Source of the DNA: Chitinophaga pinensis
Lineage (GTDB): Bacteria > Bacteroidota > Bacteroidia > UKL13-3
Assembly: GCA_945898275.1 (NCBI GenBank)
Contig: CAMDHZ010000027.1
Location: 1 to 37,174 of the forward strand
DNA: 37,174 nt
Reading direction: 5' to 3'
The notes under the pieces are model-generated. The model ran no database searches. It had not been told where the DNA came from and saw nothing but the letters and a program-made list of their open reading frames with translations. The position numbers and the translations under genes are program-made. Positions 14,724 to 23,112 of this stretch are shown piece after piece. Within the stretch, counting starts at the first letter, position 1. Each line of letters opens with the position of its first letter.

Positions 14724-15842
14724 ATGTTTATTGGCTTCGACGCAAAGAGGGTTTTTAACAACCGCACGGGTTTGGGTAATTACAGCAGAATTCTGTTAAG
14801 AGATTTGCATGCCCTTCAATCGCCGCCGCAAATGGCTTTGTTTACCCCTAAGGTTTCACTTGAACACGATTTTCTTTTACATCAGCAAGGGGTGAAGCGG
14901 ATTTTACCAAAAGCAGGATTTAAACATTTTGGAAGTATTTGGCGCAGTTATCAAATGGCGAAGGAGGCCAAAGTTGTAGGTGTAAACCTTTTTCATGGTT
15001 TGAGCAATGAATTGCCGCAGGGTTTAGAAAAATATAAGATTCCGTCTGTAGTAACTATCCATGATTTGATTTTTCTAGAAAGGCCTGAGTTATATGCTGC
15101 AGCTGATCGACTAATTTATAAACACAAATTTGAGCAAGCCTGCAAAAAAGCAAACCTAGTTTTGGCCACCAGCGAAGCCACCAAAAGAGATATTATAAAG
15201 CATTTTAAAATCAAGGAAAAGAAGGTTGAGGTGCTTTATCAAGACTGTCATGATGGGTTTGCCCAAAGTTTTTCTATACAAGAAAAGGAATTGGTGCTAA
15301 GACAATTAAGTGTTACAACTCCCTATATCCTAAGTGTTGGAACCCTCGAAAAAAGGAAAAATCACTTAAGATTGATTAAGGCCTATCATGAAAATAAGTT
15401 ATTTTCTCACCAATTAATTTTAGTTGGAAGAAGAGCTGATGCCGCACCAGAAATTGATGCTTATATTGCTCAACACAAACTTGAAAATTTTGTAAAAATC
15501 ATTGAGGGCATTGATTTACATAAGCTCCAAGTATTGTATTCGTCTGCTGCAGTTTTTGCATATATCAGTGAAATCGAAGGTTTTGGTATTCCAGTGCTAG
15601 AAGCCATGAAAGCTGGTATTCCCACACTTTGTTCAAATATTTCTTCTATGCCAGAGGTGGCAGGAAATGCAGCGCTATTGGTTAATCCGCTTAATTTACC
15701 TGAAATCAAATCTGCTTTATCGGAGTTGGTTCAAACCGAAACCACCAGAAACGAGCTTAAGCTGAAGATGCCTGAGCAAGTAGAAAAATTTAATGGAAAG
15801 AAATTAGCCTCACGATTACTTTCTATGTATGAGTCGATCTAA
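14724..15842 (+). CDS. Glycosyltransferase family 4 protein
   Basis: 372 residues with a GT-B fold. The N-terminal half starts GFDAKRVFNNRTGLGNYSR, and VVTIHDLIFLERPELY is typical of mannosyltransferase-like GT4 enzymes. The C-terminal half has the nucleotide-sugar site ILSVGTLEKRKNHLRLIKAY and the EX7E motif in EIEGFGIPVLEAMKAGIP. These enzymes add a sugar from a nucleotide donor with retention, usually for LPS, capsule or glycolipid; the donor and acceptor cannot be told from sequence. There are no membrane segments. It is divergent from arsR and shares no obvious function with cca, 27 bases downstream. Confidence 0.9.
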   Translation: MFIGFDAKRVFNNRTGLGNYSRILLRDLHALQSPPQMALFTPKVSLEHDFLLHQQGVKRILPKAGFKHFGSIWRSYQMAKEAKVVGVNLFHGLSNELPQGLEKYKIPSVVTIHDLIFLERPELYAAADRLIYKHKFEQACKKANLVLATSEATKRDIIKHFKIKEKKVEVLYQDCHDGFAQSFSIQEKELVLRQLSVTTPYILSVGTLEKRKNHLRLIKAYHENKLFSHQLILVGRRADAAPEIDAYIAQHKLENFVKIIEGIDLHKLQVLYSSAAVFAYISEIEGFGIPVLEAMKAGIPTLCSNISSMPEVAGNAALLVNPLNLPEIKSALSELVQTETTRNELKLKMPEQVEKFNGKKLASRLLSMYESI

Positions 15843-15857
15843 ATGCCATTAATCTCT

Positions 15858-15865
15858 TAACTTTG
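15858..15865 (+). promoter_or_regulatory. -7 element directly before cca
   Basis: TAACTTTG is an exact match to TAnnTTTG and ends 4 bases before the GTG start codon at 15870, a spacing that implies a leaderless transcript. The -33 position holds TCG instead of TTG, so the strength is uncertain. Confidence 0.5.
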
Positions 15866-15869
15866 CACA

Positions 15870-17285
15870 GTGTTAGTTGAATTAAAAGACCCTATTTTCC
15901 AGAAGTTATCAAACTTAGCCCATGCAAAAAACATAAAAGCTTATGTAGTAGGTGGTTTTGTTAGAGATTTATTGTTGAACCGAGCCTCGAAAGACATAGA
16001 CATTGTGGTACTAGGCGATGGCGTTGATTTTGCCCAAGAATTTGCAAATTCGCTTCCGCACAAAACCGACTTTGCCGTGTTTAAAACCTATGGCACTGCT
16101 ATGGTTAAAACCCCTGAGTGGGAAATAGAATTTGTGGGTGCCCGAAAAGAAAGTTACGTGAAAGAGAGCAGAAAGCCAGATGTATTGCCAGGCACTTTAT
16201 CTGATGATCAATTGAGACGGGATTTTACCATTAATGCTTTAGCTATTTCCTTAAATCAAGAGAATTTATTTGAATTAATAGACCCCTTTAATGGGGTAGA
16301 AGATCTGCAAAATAAGTTATTGCGAACCCCTTTAATTCCCGGAGAAACCTTTGATGATGACCCTTTGCGCATGATGCGTGCCATTAGGTTTGCTACCCAA
16401 TTGCAGTTTAGCATTCATGTGCAAACCTATGAGGCCTTGTATACGTTTTCTGAACGATTGAGCATTGTTTCTCAAGAACGTATCATTGATGAGTTTAATA
16501 AAATATTGGCAAGTAAAAAGCCTTCTATTGGACTGCAAATGTTGCATGAAACGGGTTTGCTGAAGTTGTTCTTTCCTGAATTAGAGGCAATGGCTGGAAT
16601 TGAAATTGTAAATAAAAAGGCCCACAAGGATAACTTTATTCATACCTTAAAAGTGGTAGATAATGTTTGCAAAGAAACCGATAACCTTTGGTTGCGTTGG
16701 GCTACTTTGTTGCATGATATTGGAAAACCTACCACCAAAAGGTATATACCAGAGCAAGGCGGTTGGACCTTTCACGGGCATGAAGATAAAGGGGCAAGAA
16801 TGGTTTCAAGGATATTTAGAAACCTTAAGTTGCCGCTTAATGAGAAGATGAAGTATGTGGAGAAGTTGGTTTCGTTGCACCACAGGCCAAAAGTTTTGGC
16901 GGAAGAAGGCGTTACTGATGCGGCCATCAGAAGGTTAATTGTTGATGCTGGAGAAGATTTGGACGATTTGTTTACTTTGTGCAGAGCAGACATGACTAGC
17001 AGATTCCCAGAAAAAATTGCCTTGTTTAGAGCCAACTTAAATAAAGTGCAACAATTGGTTAAAGAGGTTGAAGAGCGCGATACCTTGCGCAATTGGCAAC
17101 CTCCGATTTCTGGTGAAGATATCATGGCATACTTTAATTTGTCACCAGATAGAATGGTTGGAATAATTAAGCTTGAAATCAGGGAAGCAATCTTGGATGG
17201 TAAAATTCAGAATAATCTTACAGAAGCTACAAATTTGATGGCAGAAATTGGGGCAAGATTGGGTCTAAAAAAGCATGAATCTTAA
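15870..17285 (+). CDS. cca: CCA tRNA nucleotidyltransferase with HD domain
   Basis: 471 residues starting with GTG. The class II nucleotidyltransferase head has VVGGFVRDLLL (motif GGxVRD, 28-33) and the metal-binding KDIDIVV (DxD, 42-44). RRDFTINALAI and DDPLRMMRAIRFATQ are the next conserved blocks of the tRNA head/neck. The C-terminal part is an HD domain with HTLKVV and WATLLHDIGKPTTKR. The enzyme adds or repairs the 3' CCA of tRNAs; the HD domain suggests phosphohydrolase activity. It appears to head a plus-strand run with the 2-hydroxyglutarate oxidase, thioesterase and yihY genes, spaced by 33 bases or less. Confidence 0.93.
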   Translation: MLVELKDPIFQKLSNLAHAKNIKAYVVGGFVRDLLLNRASKDIDIVVLGDGVDFAQEFANSLPHKTDFAVFKTYGTAMVKTPEWEIEFVGARKESYVKESRKPDVLPGTLSDDQLRRDFTINALAISLNQENLFELIDPFNGVEDLQNKLLRTPLIPGETFDDDPLRMMRAIRFATQLQFSIHVQTYEALYTFSERLSIVSQERIIDEFNKILASKKPSIGLQMLHETGLLKLFFPELEAMAGIEIVNKKAHKDNFIHTLKVVDNVCKETDNLWLRWATLLHDIGKPTTKRYIPEQGGWTFHGHEDKGARMVSRIFRNLKLPLNEKMKYVEKLVSLHHRPKVLAEEGVTDAAIRRLIVDAGEDLDDLFTLCRADMTSRFPEKIALFRANLNKVQQLVKEVEERDTLRNWQPPISGEDIMAYFNLSPDRMVGIIKLEIREAILDGKIQNNLTEATNLMAEIGARLGLKKHES

Positions 17286-17318
17286 TTATATTAGCAACGC
17301 CTTTAAAGGCAATTTTAA

Positions 17319-18521
17319 ATGAATATGGCTAAATACGATTTTATTATAATTGGCGGGGGAGTAGTTGGCTTAGCTACAGCTTGGCAAATGCTAAAAAGCA
17401 AGCCAAACCTTAAGCTTGCAATCATCGAAAAGGAGCATGAACTTGCGGCGCATCAAACTGGGCATAACAGCGGTGTAATTCATAGTGGGATTTATTATAA
17501 GCCAGGAAGTTTAAAGGCTAAAAATTGCATCAATGGCTACAATCTTTTATTGGATTTCTGCAATACCTATGAAGTTCCTTATGAATTGTGTGGCAAGTTA
17601 ATTGTTGCTACCAGCGAGCAAGAAATTCCAGAATTAGACAAATTGTATAGTAGGGGTTTAGAGAACGGTTTGAACCAAATTAGCATGATCTCGCAAGCGG
17701 AGGCAAATGAAATTGAGCCTCACCTTAAAGTGGTAAAGGGCATTAAGGTTCCCTATACTGGTATTATTGATTATACGGCAGTTTGCTTGAAGCTCGGCGA
17801 ATTGGTTGTAGGTTTAGGCGGAGAAATTTTCCTAGGCCATAAAGTAGAAGACATTGTTTTAGGTTCAAATGAGGTGAGTATTGTAACTGACCAAAGAACA
17901 TTTGAAACGTCTAAATATATCAATTGCGCAGGTTTGTACAGTGATAAAATTGCTGGGCTTACCCAAAAGCAAATGGATACTAAAATCATTCCGTTTAGAG
18001 GAGAATATTTTATGCTCAAACCAGAGAAACGGTATTTGGTTAAACACTTGGTTTACCCTGTGCCTGATCCAAATTTTCCTTTCTTGGGCGTTCACTTTAC
18101 CAGAATGATTGGTGGTGGAATAGAGGCTGGTCCGAATGCTGTATTTGCATTTAAGCGCGAAGGTTACCACATGTGGGATGTTGATTTAACAGAAATGTTT
18201 GAATCGCTAGCCTGGCCTGGGTTTAGGAAAGTAATGGCAAAATATTATAAAACAGGCTTAGGAGAGTTTTACCGTTCTTTTTCAAAGCCAGCTTTTACAA
18301 GAGCCTTACAAAAATTGGTACCAGAAATTCAAGAAAATGATTTGGTTCCAGCCGAAGCAGGCGTTCGGGCGCAAGCTTGTGATAAGTTTGGTGGTTTACT
18401 GGATGATTTTAAAATTATTCATGAAAGGCAAGCCATCCATATTTTAAATGCTCCTTCTCCAGCCGCCACTTCTAGCTTAAGCATTGGTTCAACCATAGCC
18501 AATATGGCTTTAAATCCCTAA
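17319..18521 (+). CDS. lhgO: L-2-hydroxyglutarate oxidase
   Basis: 400 residues, a DAO-type FAD-dependent oxidoreductase. The FAD-binding motif DFIIIGGGVVGLATAW is at 6-21, followed by HQTGHNSGVIHSGIYYKPGSLKAKNC, the signature of LhgO/L2HGDH. CINCAGLYSDKIA-like sequence and RAQACDKFGG near the end also fit. The enzyme oxidises L-2-hydroxyglutarate to 2-oxoglutarate and passes electrons to the membrane quinone pool. Two starts six bases apart (MNMAKYDF or MAKYDF at 17325) cannot be separated. The 33-base gap from cca contains the 12-base palindrome GCCTTTAAAGGC. It is followed 2 bases later by a thioesterase gene. Confidence 0.9.
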   Translation: MNMAKYDFIIIGGGVVGLATAWQMLKSKPNLKLAIIEKEHELAAHQTGHNSGVIHSGIYYKPGSLKAKNCINGYNLLLDFCNTYEVPYELCGKLIVATSEQEIPELDKLYSRGLENGLNQISMISQAEANEIEPHLKVVKGIKVPYTGIIDYTAVCLKLGELVVGLGGEIFLGHKVEDIVLGSNEVSIVTDQRTFETSKYINCAGLYSDKIAGLTQKQMDTKIIPFRGEYFMLKPEKRYLVKHLVYPVPDPNFPFLGVHFTRMIGGGIEAGPNAVFAFKREGYHMWDVDLTEMFESLAWPGFRKVMAKYYKTGLGEFYRSFSKPAFTRALQKLVPEIQENDLVPAEAGVRAQACDKFGGLLDDFKIIHERQAIHILNAPSPAATSSLSIGSTIANMALNP

Positions 18522-18523
18522 CT

Positions 18524-18934
18524 ATGTTTGTATCAGAATGTCAAATACGCGTGCGTTACGCAGAAACAGACCAAATGGGTTATGTTTATTACGGCAATTA
18601 TGCTACCTACTTTGAGGTAGCTAGGGTAGAAGCCTTAAGGCAAGTTGGCTTAACTTATAAGATGTTTGAAGACAGTGGCACCATGATGCCAGTGGTTCAT
18701 TTGAATTGCAAGTATAAAAAGCCGGCAAAATATGATGATTTGCTAACCATAAAAACCACTATAAGAGAAATGCCAAGCACTAGGATTTTTTTCTATCATG
18801 AAGTGTATAATGAAGCGAATGTATTGCTGCACGAAGGCGAAACAACTTTAGTTTGCATTGATATGAAATCGGGTAGACCTGTTCTTTGCCCAGAAATTTT
18901 GGCCAGCCAATTGCGTCCATTTTTTAATTCATGA
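18524..18934 (+). CDS. Acyl-CoA thioesterase, YbgC/4-hydroxybenzoyl-CoA type
   Basis: 136 residues with a single hotdog fold. The family signature is RVRYAETDQMGYVYYGNYATYFEVAR, with the catalytic Asp in ETDQMG. Substrates of this family are short- or medium-chain acyl-CoA or acyl-ACP thioesters; the exact one cannot be inferred. It starts 2 bases after lhgO, and its stop TGA overlaps the ATG of yihY in ATGA, so translation of the two is probably coupled. Confidence 0.9.
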   Translation: MFVSECQIRVRYAETDQMGYVYYGNYATYFEVARVEALRQVGLTYKMFEDSGTMMPVVHLNCKYKKPAKYDDLLTIKTTIREMPSTRIFFYHEVYNEANVLLHEGETTLVCIDMKSGRPVLCPEILASQLRPFFNS

Positions 18935-19929
18935 AAACTGATAAATACCTATTAATGCGTCCGGTAAAGTGGGTGGTGAAAAAGACCACGGCCATGAGTA
19001 TGCCTGGAAATAGGGAAGTTTCTGTATATGCTGTGTTGGAGTTTTTTATTAGGAATATTTTTAAAAGTGATTTAAACCTAAGGGCATCAGCCTTATCTTT
19101 TACTTTTTTCTTGGCTTTGTTTCCAACCGTTATTTTCTTTTTTACCTTAATCGCTTATTTGCCGTTAAGTTATACCCATGAAGAGATTCTATTTTTTATT
19201 GCAGAATCTATTCCAAGGAATGTGTATGAAACCATTCAAGAGACCTTAAATGATATTCTGAAAAATCAGCGAAGTGGATTGTTGTCTGTGGGTTTTGTAT
19301 CAGCCATGTATTTTTCTACCAATGGGTTTCATACCTTAATGAATTTATTGAATAAGTATAGTCATATCCAAGAAAGCAGGCCCTTTTGGAAACAAAGATT
19401 GGTAGCCATTGGACTCGCTTTTTTCATATCTATTTTAATTATCGTTTCGGTATTGATGGTTACCACTGGAACCATTTTAATTTCTTACCTAGAAAAGGTA
19501 AAGTATTTTCCTTCGGGTATTATTCCATTTTTGATTTCAGGTTTTAATATTTTCATTGTGGGATTAATTGTAATGGGAATAGTTAGTGCTATTTATTACA
19601 TCGCACCGGCTAAAAGACCCAATTGGAATTTCCTCTCTACAGGTTCTCTTTCGGCCACGATTATTATTTTAATCACAACGTATGGGTTTTCGCAATATGT
19701 CAATAATTTCAACTCCTATAATAAAGTTTATGGGTCAATTGGAGCCTTGATAGTGATTATGATGTTAATTTATATCAATACCTTTATTCTATTGATGGGT
19801 TTTGATTTGAATGTGGCCGTTGACCAAGCCATAAATAAAGCCAAGAAGAATGAAAGGTCGAGGAAAAAGGAGAATAAAATTATATACATTAAAGAAGCTA
19901 GCTCCGAAGAAGAATTAAGCAATAAATAA
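18931..19929 (+). CDS. YihY/BrkB family inner-membrane protein
   Basis: 332 residues with about six membrane segments: around ASALSFTFFLALFPTVIFFFTLIAYL, ISILIIVSVLMVTTGTILI, FNIFIVGLIVMGIVSAIYYIA, and ALIVIMMLIYINTFILLMGFDLN. The LRASALSFTFFLALFP block and the Tyr-rich SATIIILITTYGFSQYV region are typical of the family once misnamed RNase BN. Function is unknown. The tail after residue 305 is highly charged and cytoplasmic. The ATG overlaps the thioesterase stop. Confidence 0.88.
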   Translation: MKTDKYLLMRPVKWVVKKTTAMSMPGNREVSVYAVLEFFIRNIFKSDLNLRASALSFTFFLALFPTVIFFFTLIAYLPLSYTHEEILFFIAESIPRNVYETIQETLNDILKNQRSGLLSVGFVSAMYFSTNGFHTLMNLLNKYSHIQESRPFWKQRLVAIGLAFFISILIIVSVLMVTTGTILISYLEKVKYFPSGIIPFLISGFNIFIVGLIVMGIVSAIYYIAPAKRPNWNFLSTGSLSATIIILITTYGFSQYVNNFNSYNKVYGSIGALIVIMMLIYINTFILLMGFDLNVAVDQAINKAKKNERSRKKENKIIYIKEASSEEELSNK

Positions 19930-19966
19930 GGCTGTTTAAAATCATTTTTTGTTGTTGTGTGTTAAG

Positions 19967-19974
19967 TAATTTTG
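19967..19974 (+). promoter_or_regulatory. -7 element before the solute-binding-like gene
   Basis: TAATTTTG matches TAnnTTTG and ends 6 bases before the ATG at 19981. TTG triplets lie at 19949-19957 but the spacing (15 bases or fewer) is short for a -33 element. Confidence 0.4.
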
Positions 19975-19980
19975 AAAGCC

Positions 19981-20880
19981 ATGTTAGAACAACAAAGTAT
20001 GAAAAAAATAGTGCGCGTGGGCGGGGTTCCAGAGCACTTTAACCTTGCTTGGCATCTTGCCAATGAGAATGGGTTATTTACAGAAAAAGGAATTGAAATT
20101 GTTTGGAAAGATGTTCCTGGTGGAACAGGTGCCATGTGTGCCGCTTTGCGTGCAGGAGAACTAGACATTGCGGTTACCCTAACAGAAGGAATCATTGCGG
20201 ATATCATTTCGGGCAATCCAGCTAAAATTGTACAGTTTTACGTAAACTCGCCTTTGCGTTGGGGAATCTATACCTCAGTAAAGAATCCTATCCAAACCTT
20301 GCAAGAAATTGAAGGCAAGAAATATGCAATCAGTAGGTATAAGTCGGGTTCGCATTTAATGTCCTTTGTAAATGCGAGAAATTTGGGTTTTACCCTTAAC
20401 CCCGAAACAGATTTTGTGGTGGTTGGCAACATGGACGGTGCCAGAAAATCCTTGGCATCCCTAGAAACAGATGTGTTTATGTGGGAGAAATTTATGACAA
20501 AGCCCTTGGTAGATGCAGGAGAGTTTAGATTTTTAGGAGAATGTAGTACACCTTGGCCATGTTTTGCAGTGGTAGCTACAGATGAATTGATAGAAAAAGA
20601 CAAGGAACTTTTAAAGCAGGTGCTAGAAATTGTAAATGCAGCCTGTTATAACTTAAAGTATCACGAACAAGAAGCCATTCAAATGGTGGCTTGGCGCTAT
20701 AACTTAAAGCTTGCAGATGCCAAGCAATGGTTTAGCGAATTAGAATATAATTACTCAGAAGAAATTGATGAAATTCAAATGATGGGAATCCTCAATGAAT
20801 TAAAATCATTGGGCATTATTAATGAATTGCCAAGTTTAGAAAAGGTTTGTTTTGAACCAAACTTGTTGGAGAATGTGTAG
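19981..20880 (+). CDS. NMT1/THI5-like (ABC-type) substrate-binding-fold protein without signal peptide
   Basis: 299 residues from the ATG at 19981; ATG 19999 (MKKIVRVGGVPEHFN) is an alternative. The pattern GLFTEKGIEIVWKDVPGGTGAMCAALRAGELDIAVTLTEG, then a second lobe with FVVVGNMDGARKSLASLETDVFMWEK, is that of the periplasmic-binding-like NMT1/THI5 and SsuA group. No signal peptide or lipobox is present, and no ABC permease or ATPase is adjacent. The protein is therefore expected in the cytoplasm. It could be a sensor, a scavenging partner or an enzyme like MqnA/MqnD of this fold; none of their specific motifs is recognised. Function is unknown. Confidence 0.72.
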   Translation: MLEQQSMKKIVRVGGVPEHFNLAWHLANENGLFTEKGIEIVWKDVPGGTGAMCAALRAGELDIAVTLTEGIIADIISGNPAKIVQFYVNSPLRWGIYTSVKNPIQTLQEIEGKKYAISRYKSGSHLMSFVNARNLGFTLNPETDFVVVGNMDGARKSLASLETDVFMWEKFMTKPLVDAGEFRFLGECSTPWPCFAVVATDELIEKDKELLKQVLEIVNAACYNLKYHEQEAIQMVAWRYNLKLADAKQWFSELEYNYSEEIDEIQMMGILNELKSLGIINELPSLEKVCFEPNLLENV

Positions 20881-20884
20881 CTTT

Positions 20885-20909
20885 GGGGTTTGCATTTATT
20901 TGAAACCTC
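20885..20909 (+). terminator. Weak hairpin between convergent genes
   Basis: GGGGTTT (20885-20891) can pair with AAACCTC (20903-20909) with one G-U wobble around an 11-base loop, followed by TTT. It lies between the solute-binding-like gene and the vapC stop. The stem is short and the T-run poor. Confidence 0.3.
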
Positions 20910-20910
20910 T

Positions 20911-21315
20911 TTAATTATAGTTGTACAATTTCAGTTTGTCAATAAACCTATAATCTTTAATATTATAGGTGAACAATTCTAACTCAATGATTTTAGTGGT
21001 AGCGGCTATAATTGCATCTGGAATTGCTAATCCATGACTAAGACGGTATTTTTCTATCAATTCTATGGCCTCTTCAGAAATATTATTATTGATCAAGGCA
21101 ATATTAAATCTTTGCAGTCTATATTGAATTTTAGACTCATTCTCTTTATTTCCTGCACCAATTAGTAACTCCATTTTAGTTATTGCGGAAATAAAAATAT
21201 TGTCTAAACCAAATTCTTTTTCTAATATTTCTTTTGTTTTAAAATGTCTTTTACTTTTTGTGTCCCAGTAATCTATCATTACATCCGTATCACAAACTAA
21301 CTGTTTCTTAGCCAT
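20911..21315 (-). CDS. VapC-type PIN-domain toxin
   Basis: 134 residues. PIN-domain acidic residues are visible in LVCDTDVMIDYW, in ITKMELLIGA (Glu) and in LAIPDAIIAATT (Asp), followed by TYNIKDYRFI. PIN toxins cut RNA, often tRNA or rRNA, when not bound by the antitoxin. The first 19 bases overlap the end of the antitoxin gene at 21297-21548. The AT-rich character and the position between unrelated genes suggest an acquired module. Confidence 0.88.
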   Translation of the reverse strand: MAKKQLVCDTDVMIDYWDTKSKRHFKTKEILEKEFGLDNIFISAITKMELLIGAGNKENESKIQYRLQRFNIALINNNISEEAIELIEKYRLSHGLAIPDAIIAATTKIIELELFTYNIKDYRFIDKLKLYNYN

Positions 21316-21548
21316 GCGTCACTCCGAAGTTTCTTTGAGTTAATGCTTTTCCCTGAAAAAATTGATTCAAGTTCTGATGTATCTATTGTACCATCAAAAG
21401 GCAAAATAGTTACTCCATTAATTTCTGTTTTATTTTTAGTTTTTGAGCTAATTTGAGGCGTCTCAACTGAAAAATTGAAATACTTCGCCAATTCCTTTAA
21501 TACCTCTAAAGTCTTTTTGTTTTTATATTTTATAATTAATTCAGGCAT
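21297..21548 (-). CDS. Antitoxin partner of the PIN toxin
   Basis: 83 residues. The N terminus MPELIIKYKNKKTLEVLKELAKYFNFSVE is typical of small antitoxins seen before PIN toxins in Bacteroidota. The rest is charged and probably disordered until it binds toxin: DTSELESIFSGKSINSKKLRSDAWLRNS. Its stop lies inside the toxin gene (19-base overlap), the usual order of antitoxin before toxin. The DNA-binding fold cannot be named with certainty. Confidence 0.78.
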   Translation of the reverse strand: MPELIIKYKNKKTLEVLKELAKYFNFSVETPQISSKTKNKTEINGVTILPFDGTIDTSELESIFSGKSINSKKLRSDAWLRNS

Positions 21549-21664
21549 TACAAAAGCAATTTACTCAAAAAATACTAATTATAACAAATTTTAGTTTTGA
21601 TCCGATAAATTAAAAATCGGGTAATTAAGATGTTAGCGATTAGGCCTTATTTTGCATAAACCTT

Positions 21665-22090
21665 TTACTCCCCAAAATACTCTACATAGTTATTCTCAGT
21701 TTCGATGAGTTTAATGCAGTGCAGGTTTCCATTTTCAATGTGTGGGGCTAAAATATCCCAAATGGCAACTACAATGTTTTCTATTGAAGGCATCATGCCT
21801 TTGAGAAAATCAACGTCTTCATTGAGGTTGCGGTGGTCTAATTTTTCGGTGATTAACTCCTGAATAATCTTCTTAAGCTTCTTCAAATCCATTACCATTC
21901 CCGTTTCTGGGTTGGCAATGCCTTTGATGGTTACCAATAACTCAAAATTGTGTCCGTGGTAATATTTATTGGAACATTTGCCAAAAAAGGCTTCATTTTC
22001 TGCTTCTGTCCATTTTGGATTATAAAGCTTGTGCGCCGCGTTAAAACGTTCGCGACGGGTGATATAAACTATTTTTTCTTTTGTTGCCAT
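21665..22090 (-). CDS. queD: 6-pyruvoyl tetrahydropterin synthase family, 6-carboxytetrahydropterin synthase-like
   Basis: 141 residues from the ATG at 22090 (MATKEKI); the open frame extends to 22126 but that part overlaps the promoter. His residues for zinc are in RFNAAHKLY and in YYHGHNFEL, with the catalytic Cys in FGKCSNKYYHGHN. MVMDLKKLK, LDHRNLN and PSIENIVVAIW are the other family blocks. QueD converts dihydroneopterin triphosphate to 6-carboxytetrahydropterin in queuosine synthesis. The 6-pyruvoyl tetrahydropterin synthase activity of the same family is the alternative, as no other queuosine genes are near. It is divergent from hldD. Confidence 0.86.
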   Translation of the reverse strand: MATKEKIVYITRRERFNAAHKLYNPKWTEAENEAFFGKCSNKYYHGHNFELLVTIKGIANPETGMVMDLKKLKKIIQELITEKLDHRNLNEDVDFLKGMMPSIENIVVAIWDILAPHIENGNLHCIKLIETENNYVEYFGE

Positions 22091-22121
22091 TGAAATCAGG
22101 CCACAAATATTCATACTTTCG
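22090..22121 (+). promoter_or_regulatory. Possible hldD promoter
   Basis: TTG (22090-22092), 21 bases, then TACTTTCG (22114-22121), one base from the -7 consensus. The box ends 17 bases before the hldD ATG at 22139. It is face to face with the queD promoter, so the two may compete. Confidence 0.4.
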
Positions 22122-22133
22122 TGCAATTGTCAA
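22104..22133 (-). promoter_or_regulatory. queD promoter
   Basis: On the minus strand, TTG (22133-22131), 19 bases, then AATATTTG (22111-22104), one base from TAnnTTTG. The -7 box ends 13 bases before the queD ATG. It overlaps the presumed hldD promoter on the other strand. Confidence 0.5.
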
Positions 22134-22138
22134 AACTT

Positions 22139-23107
22139 ATGATAGTAATAACTGGTGCAGAAGGATTTATTGGAAGCTGTTTAGTAGCCCATTTAAACCA
22201 TTTTCATTACAATGATTTGGTGTTAGTAGATGATTTTGGCCATGTTGAAGGCCGTGAAAAAAATCTTTTAAATAAAAAATTCACCCTAAAGGTAGAACGA
22301 ACAAATTTTATAGAATGGCTTTCTGCCAATGCCAATTTGGTGCAATTTGTCTTTCATATTGGGGCTAGAACCGACACCACCGAAAAAGATGAAGCTATTT
22401 TTAAAACCTTAAACCTAGATTATTCAAAGGCTCTTTTTAACATTTGCGCCAAAGAAGGCATTCCAATGGTGTATGCCAGTAGCGCTGCTACCTACGGAAA
22501 TGGTGAGTTTGGATATAAAGACAGAGAAGATTTTCTAGACCAATTGCAGCCTATGAATCCGTATGGTCGCTCCAAAAATGATTTTGATAAATGGGCTTTG
22601 GTTCAAACCGAAACCCCTTATTTTTGGGCTGGATTGAAGTTTTTTAATGTTTATGGACCAAATGAATACCACAAAGGAAGAATGGCCAGTGTTATCCTTC
22701 ATGCCTACCACCAAATTAAAGATACGGGTAGCGTGAATTTATTTGAAAGTCACCGCCCCGATTACAATAATGGAGAGCAAATGCGCGATTTTATTTATGT
22801 AAAAGACCTTTGTGAGGTTTGCCTTTTCTTGATGAAAACCCGCAAAAACTCTGGTTTATACAACCTTGGAACAGGAAATGCCAGAACTTGGAACGATCTA
22901 GCTGGGGCAATTTTCAATGCATTAGGCATGGAAACCAAAATAAATTATATTCCCATTCCAGAAGACATTAGAAATACCTATCAATATTTTACAGAGGCAA
23001 ACATGGAGAAGCTAAAGCAAATTGGATATGACAAACCCTTTACTTCCATTGAAGCGGGCGTGAAAGAATATGTGGTTCAATACCTCGAAACAGGTAAATA
23101 TTATTAA
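22139..23107 (+). CDS. hldD: ADP-L-glycero-D-manno-heptose 6-epimerase
   Basis: 322 residues from the ATG at 22139 (MIVITGAEGFIGS), which fits the conserved N terminus better than the GTG at 22121. The Rossmann motif GxxGxxG is at residues 6-12. IGARTDTTEKDE, the Ser-Tyr-Lys catalytic set in YASSAATYGNG and NPYGRSKNDFD, and KFFNVYGPNEYHKGRMASV are diagnostic of HldD. It converts ADP-D-glycero- to ADP-L-glycero-D-manno-heptose for the LPS inner core, the same part of LPS that receives Kdo8N from the cluster at 5291-10930. The histidine kinase gene starts 5 bases after it. Confidence 0.95.
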   Translation: MIVITGAEGFIGSCLVAHLNHFHYNDLVLVDDFGHVEGREKNLLNKKFTLKVERTNFIEWLSANANLVQFVFHIGARTDTTEKDEAIFKTLNLDYSKALFNICAKEGIPMVYASSAATYGNGEFGYKDREDFLDQLQPMNPYGRSKNDFDKWALVQTETPYFWAGLKFFNVYGPNEYHKGRMASVILHAYHQIKDTGSVNLFESHRPDYNNGEQMRDFIYVKDLCEVCLFLMKTRKNSGLYNLGTGNARTWNDLAGAIFNALGMETKINYIPIPEDIRNTYQYFTEANMEKLKQIGYDKPFTSIEAGVKEYVVQYLETGKYY

Positions 23108-23112
23108 TACAA

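Noticed and set aside
17300-17311. GCCTTTAAAGGC palindrome as a terminator before lhgO
   Set aside because: It is a self-complementary 12-mer without loop or T-run and lies in a 33-base gap within a likely operon.
20911-21548. Toxin-antitoxin pair as part of a defence island
   Set aside because: No restriction, Abi, CBASS or other defence genes are near; it is a solitary module between housekeeping genes.
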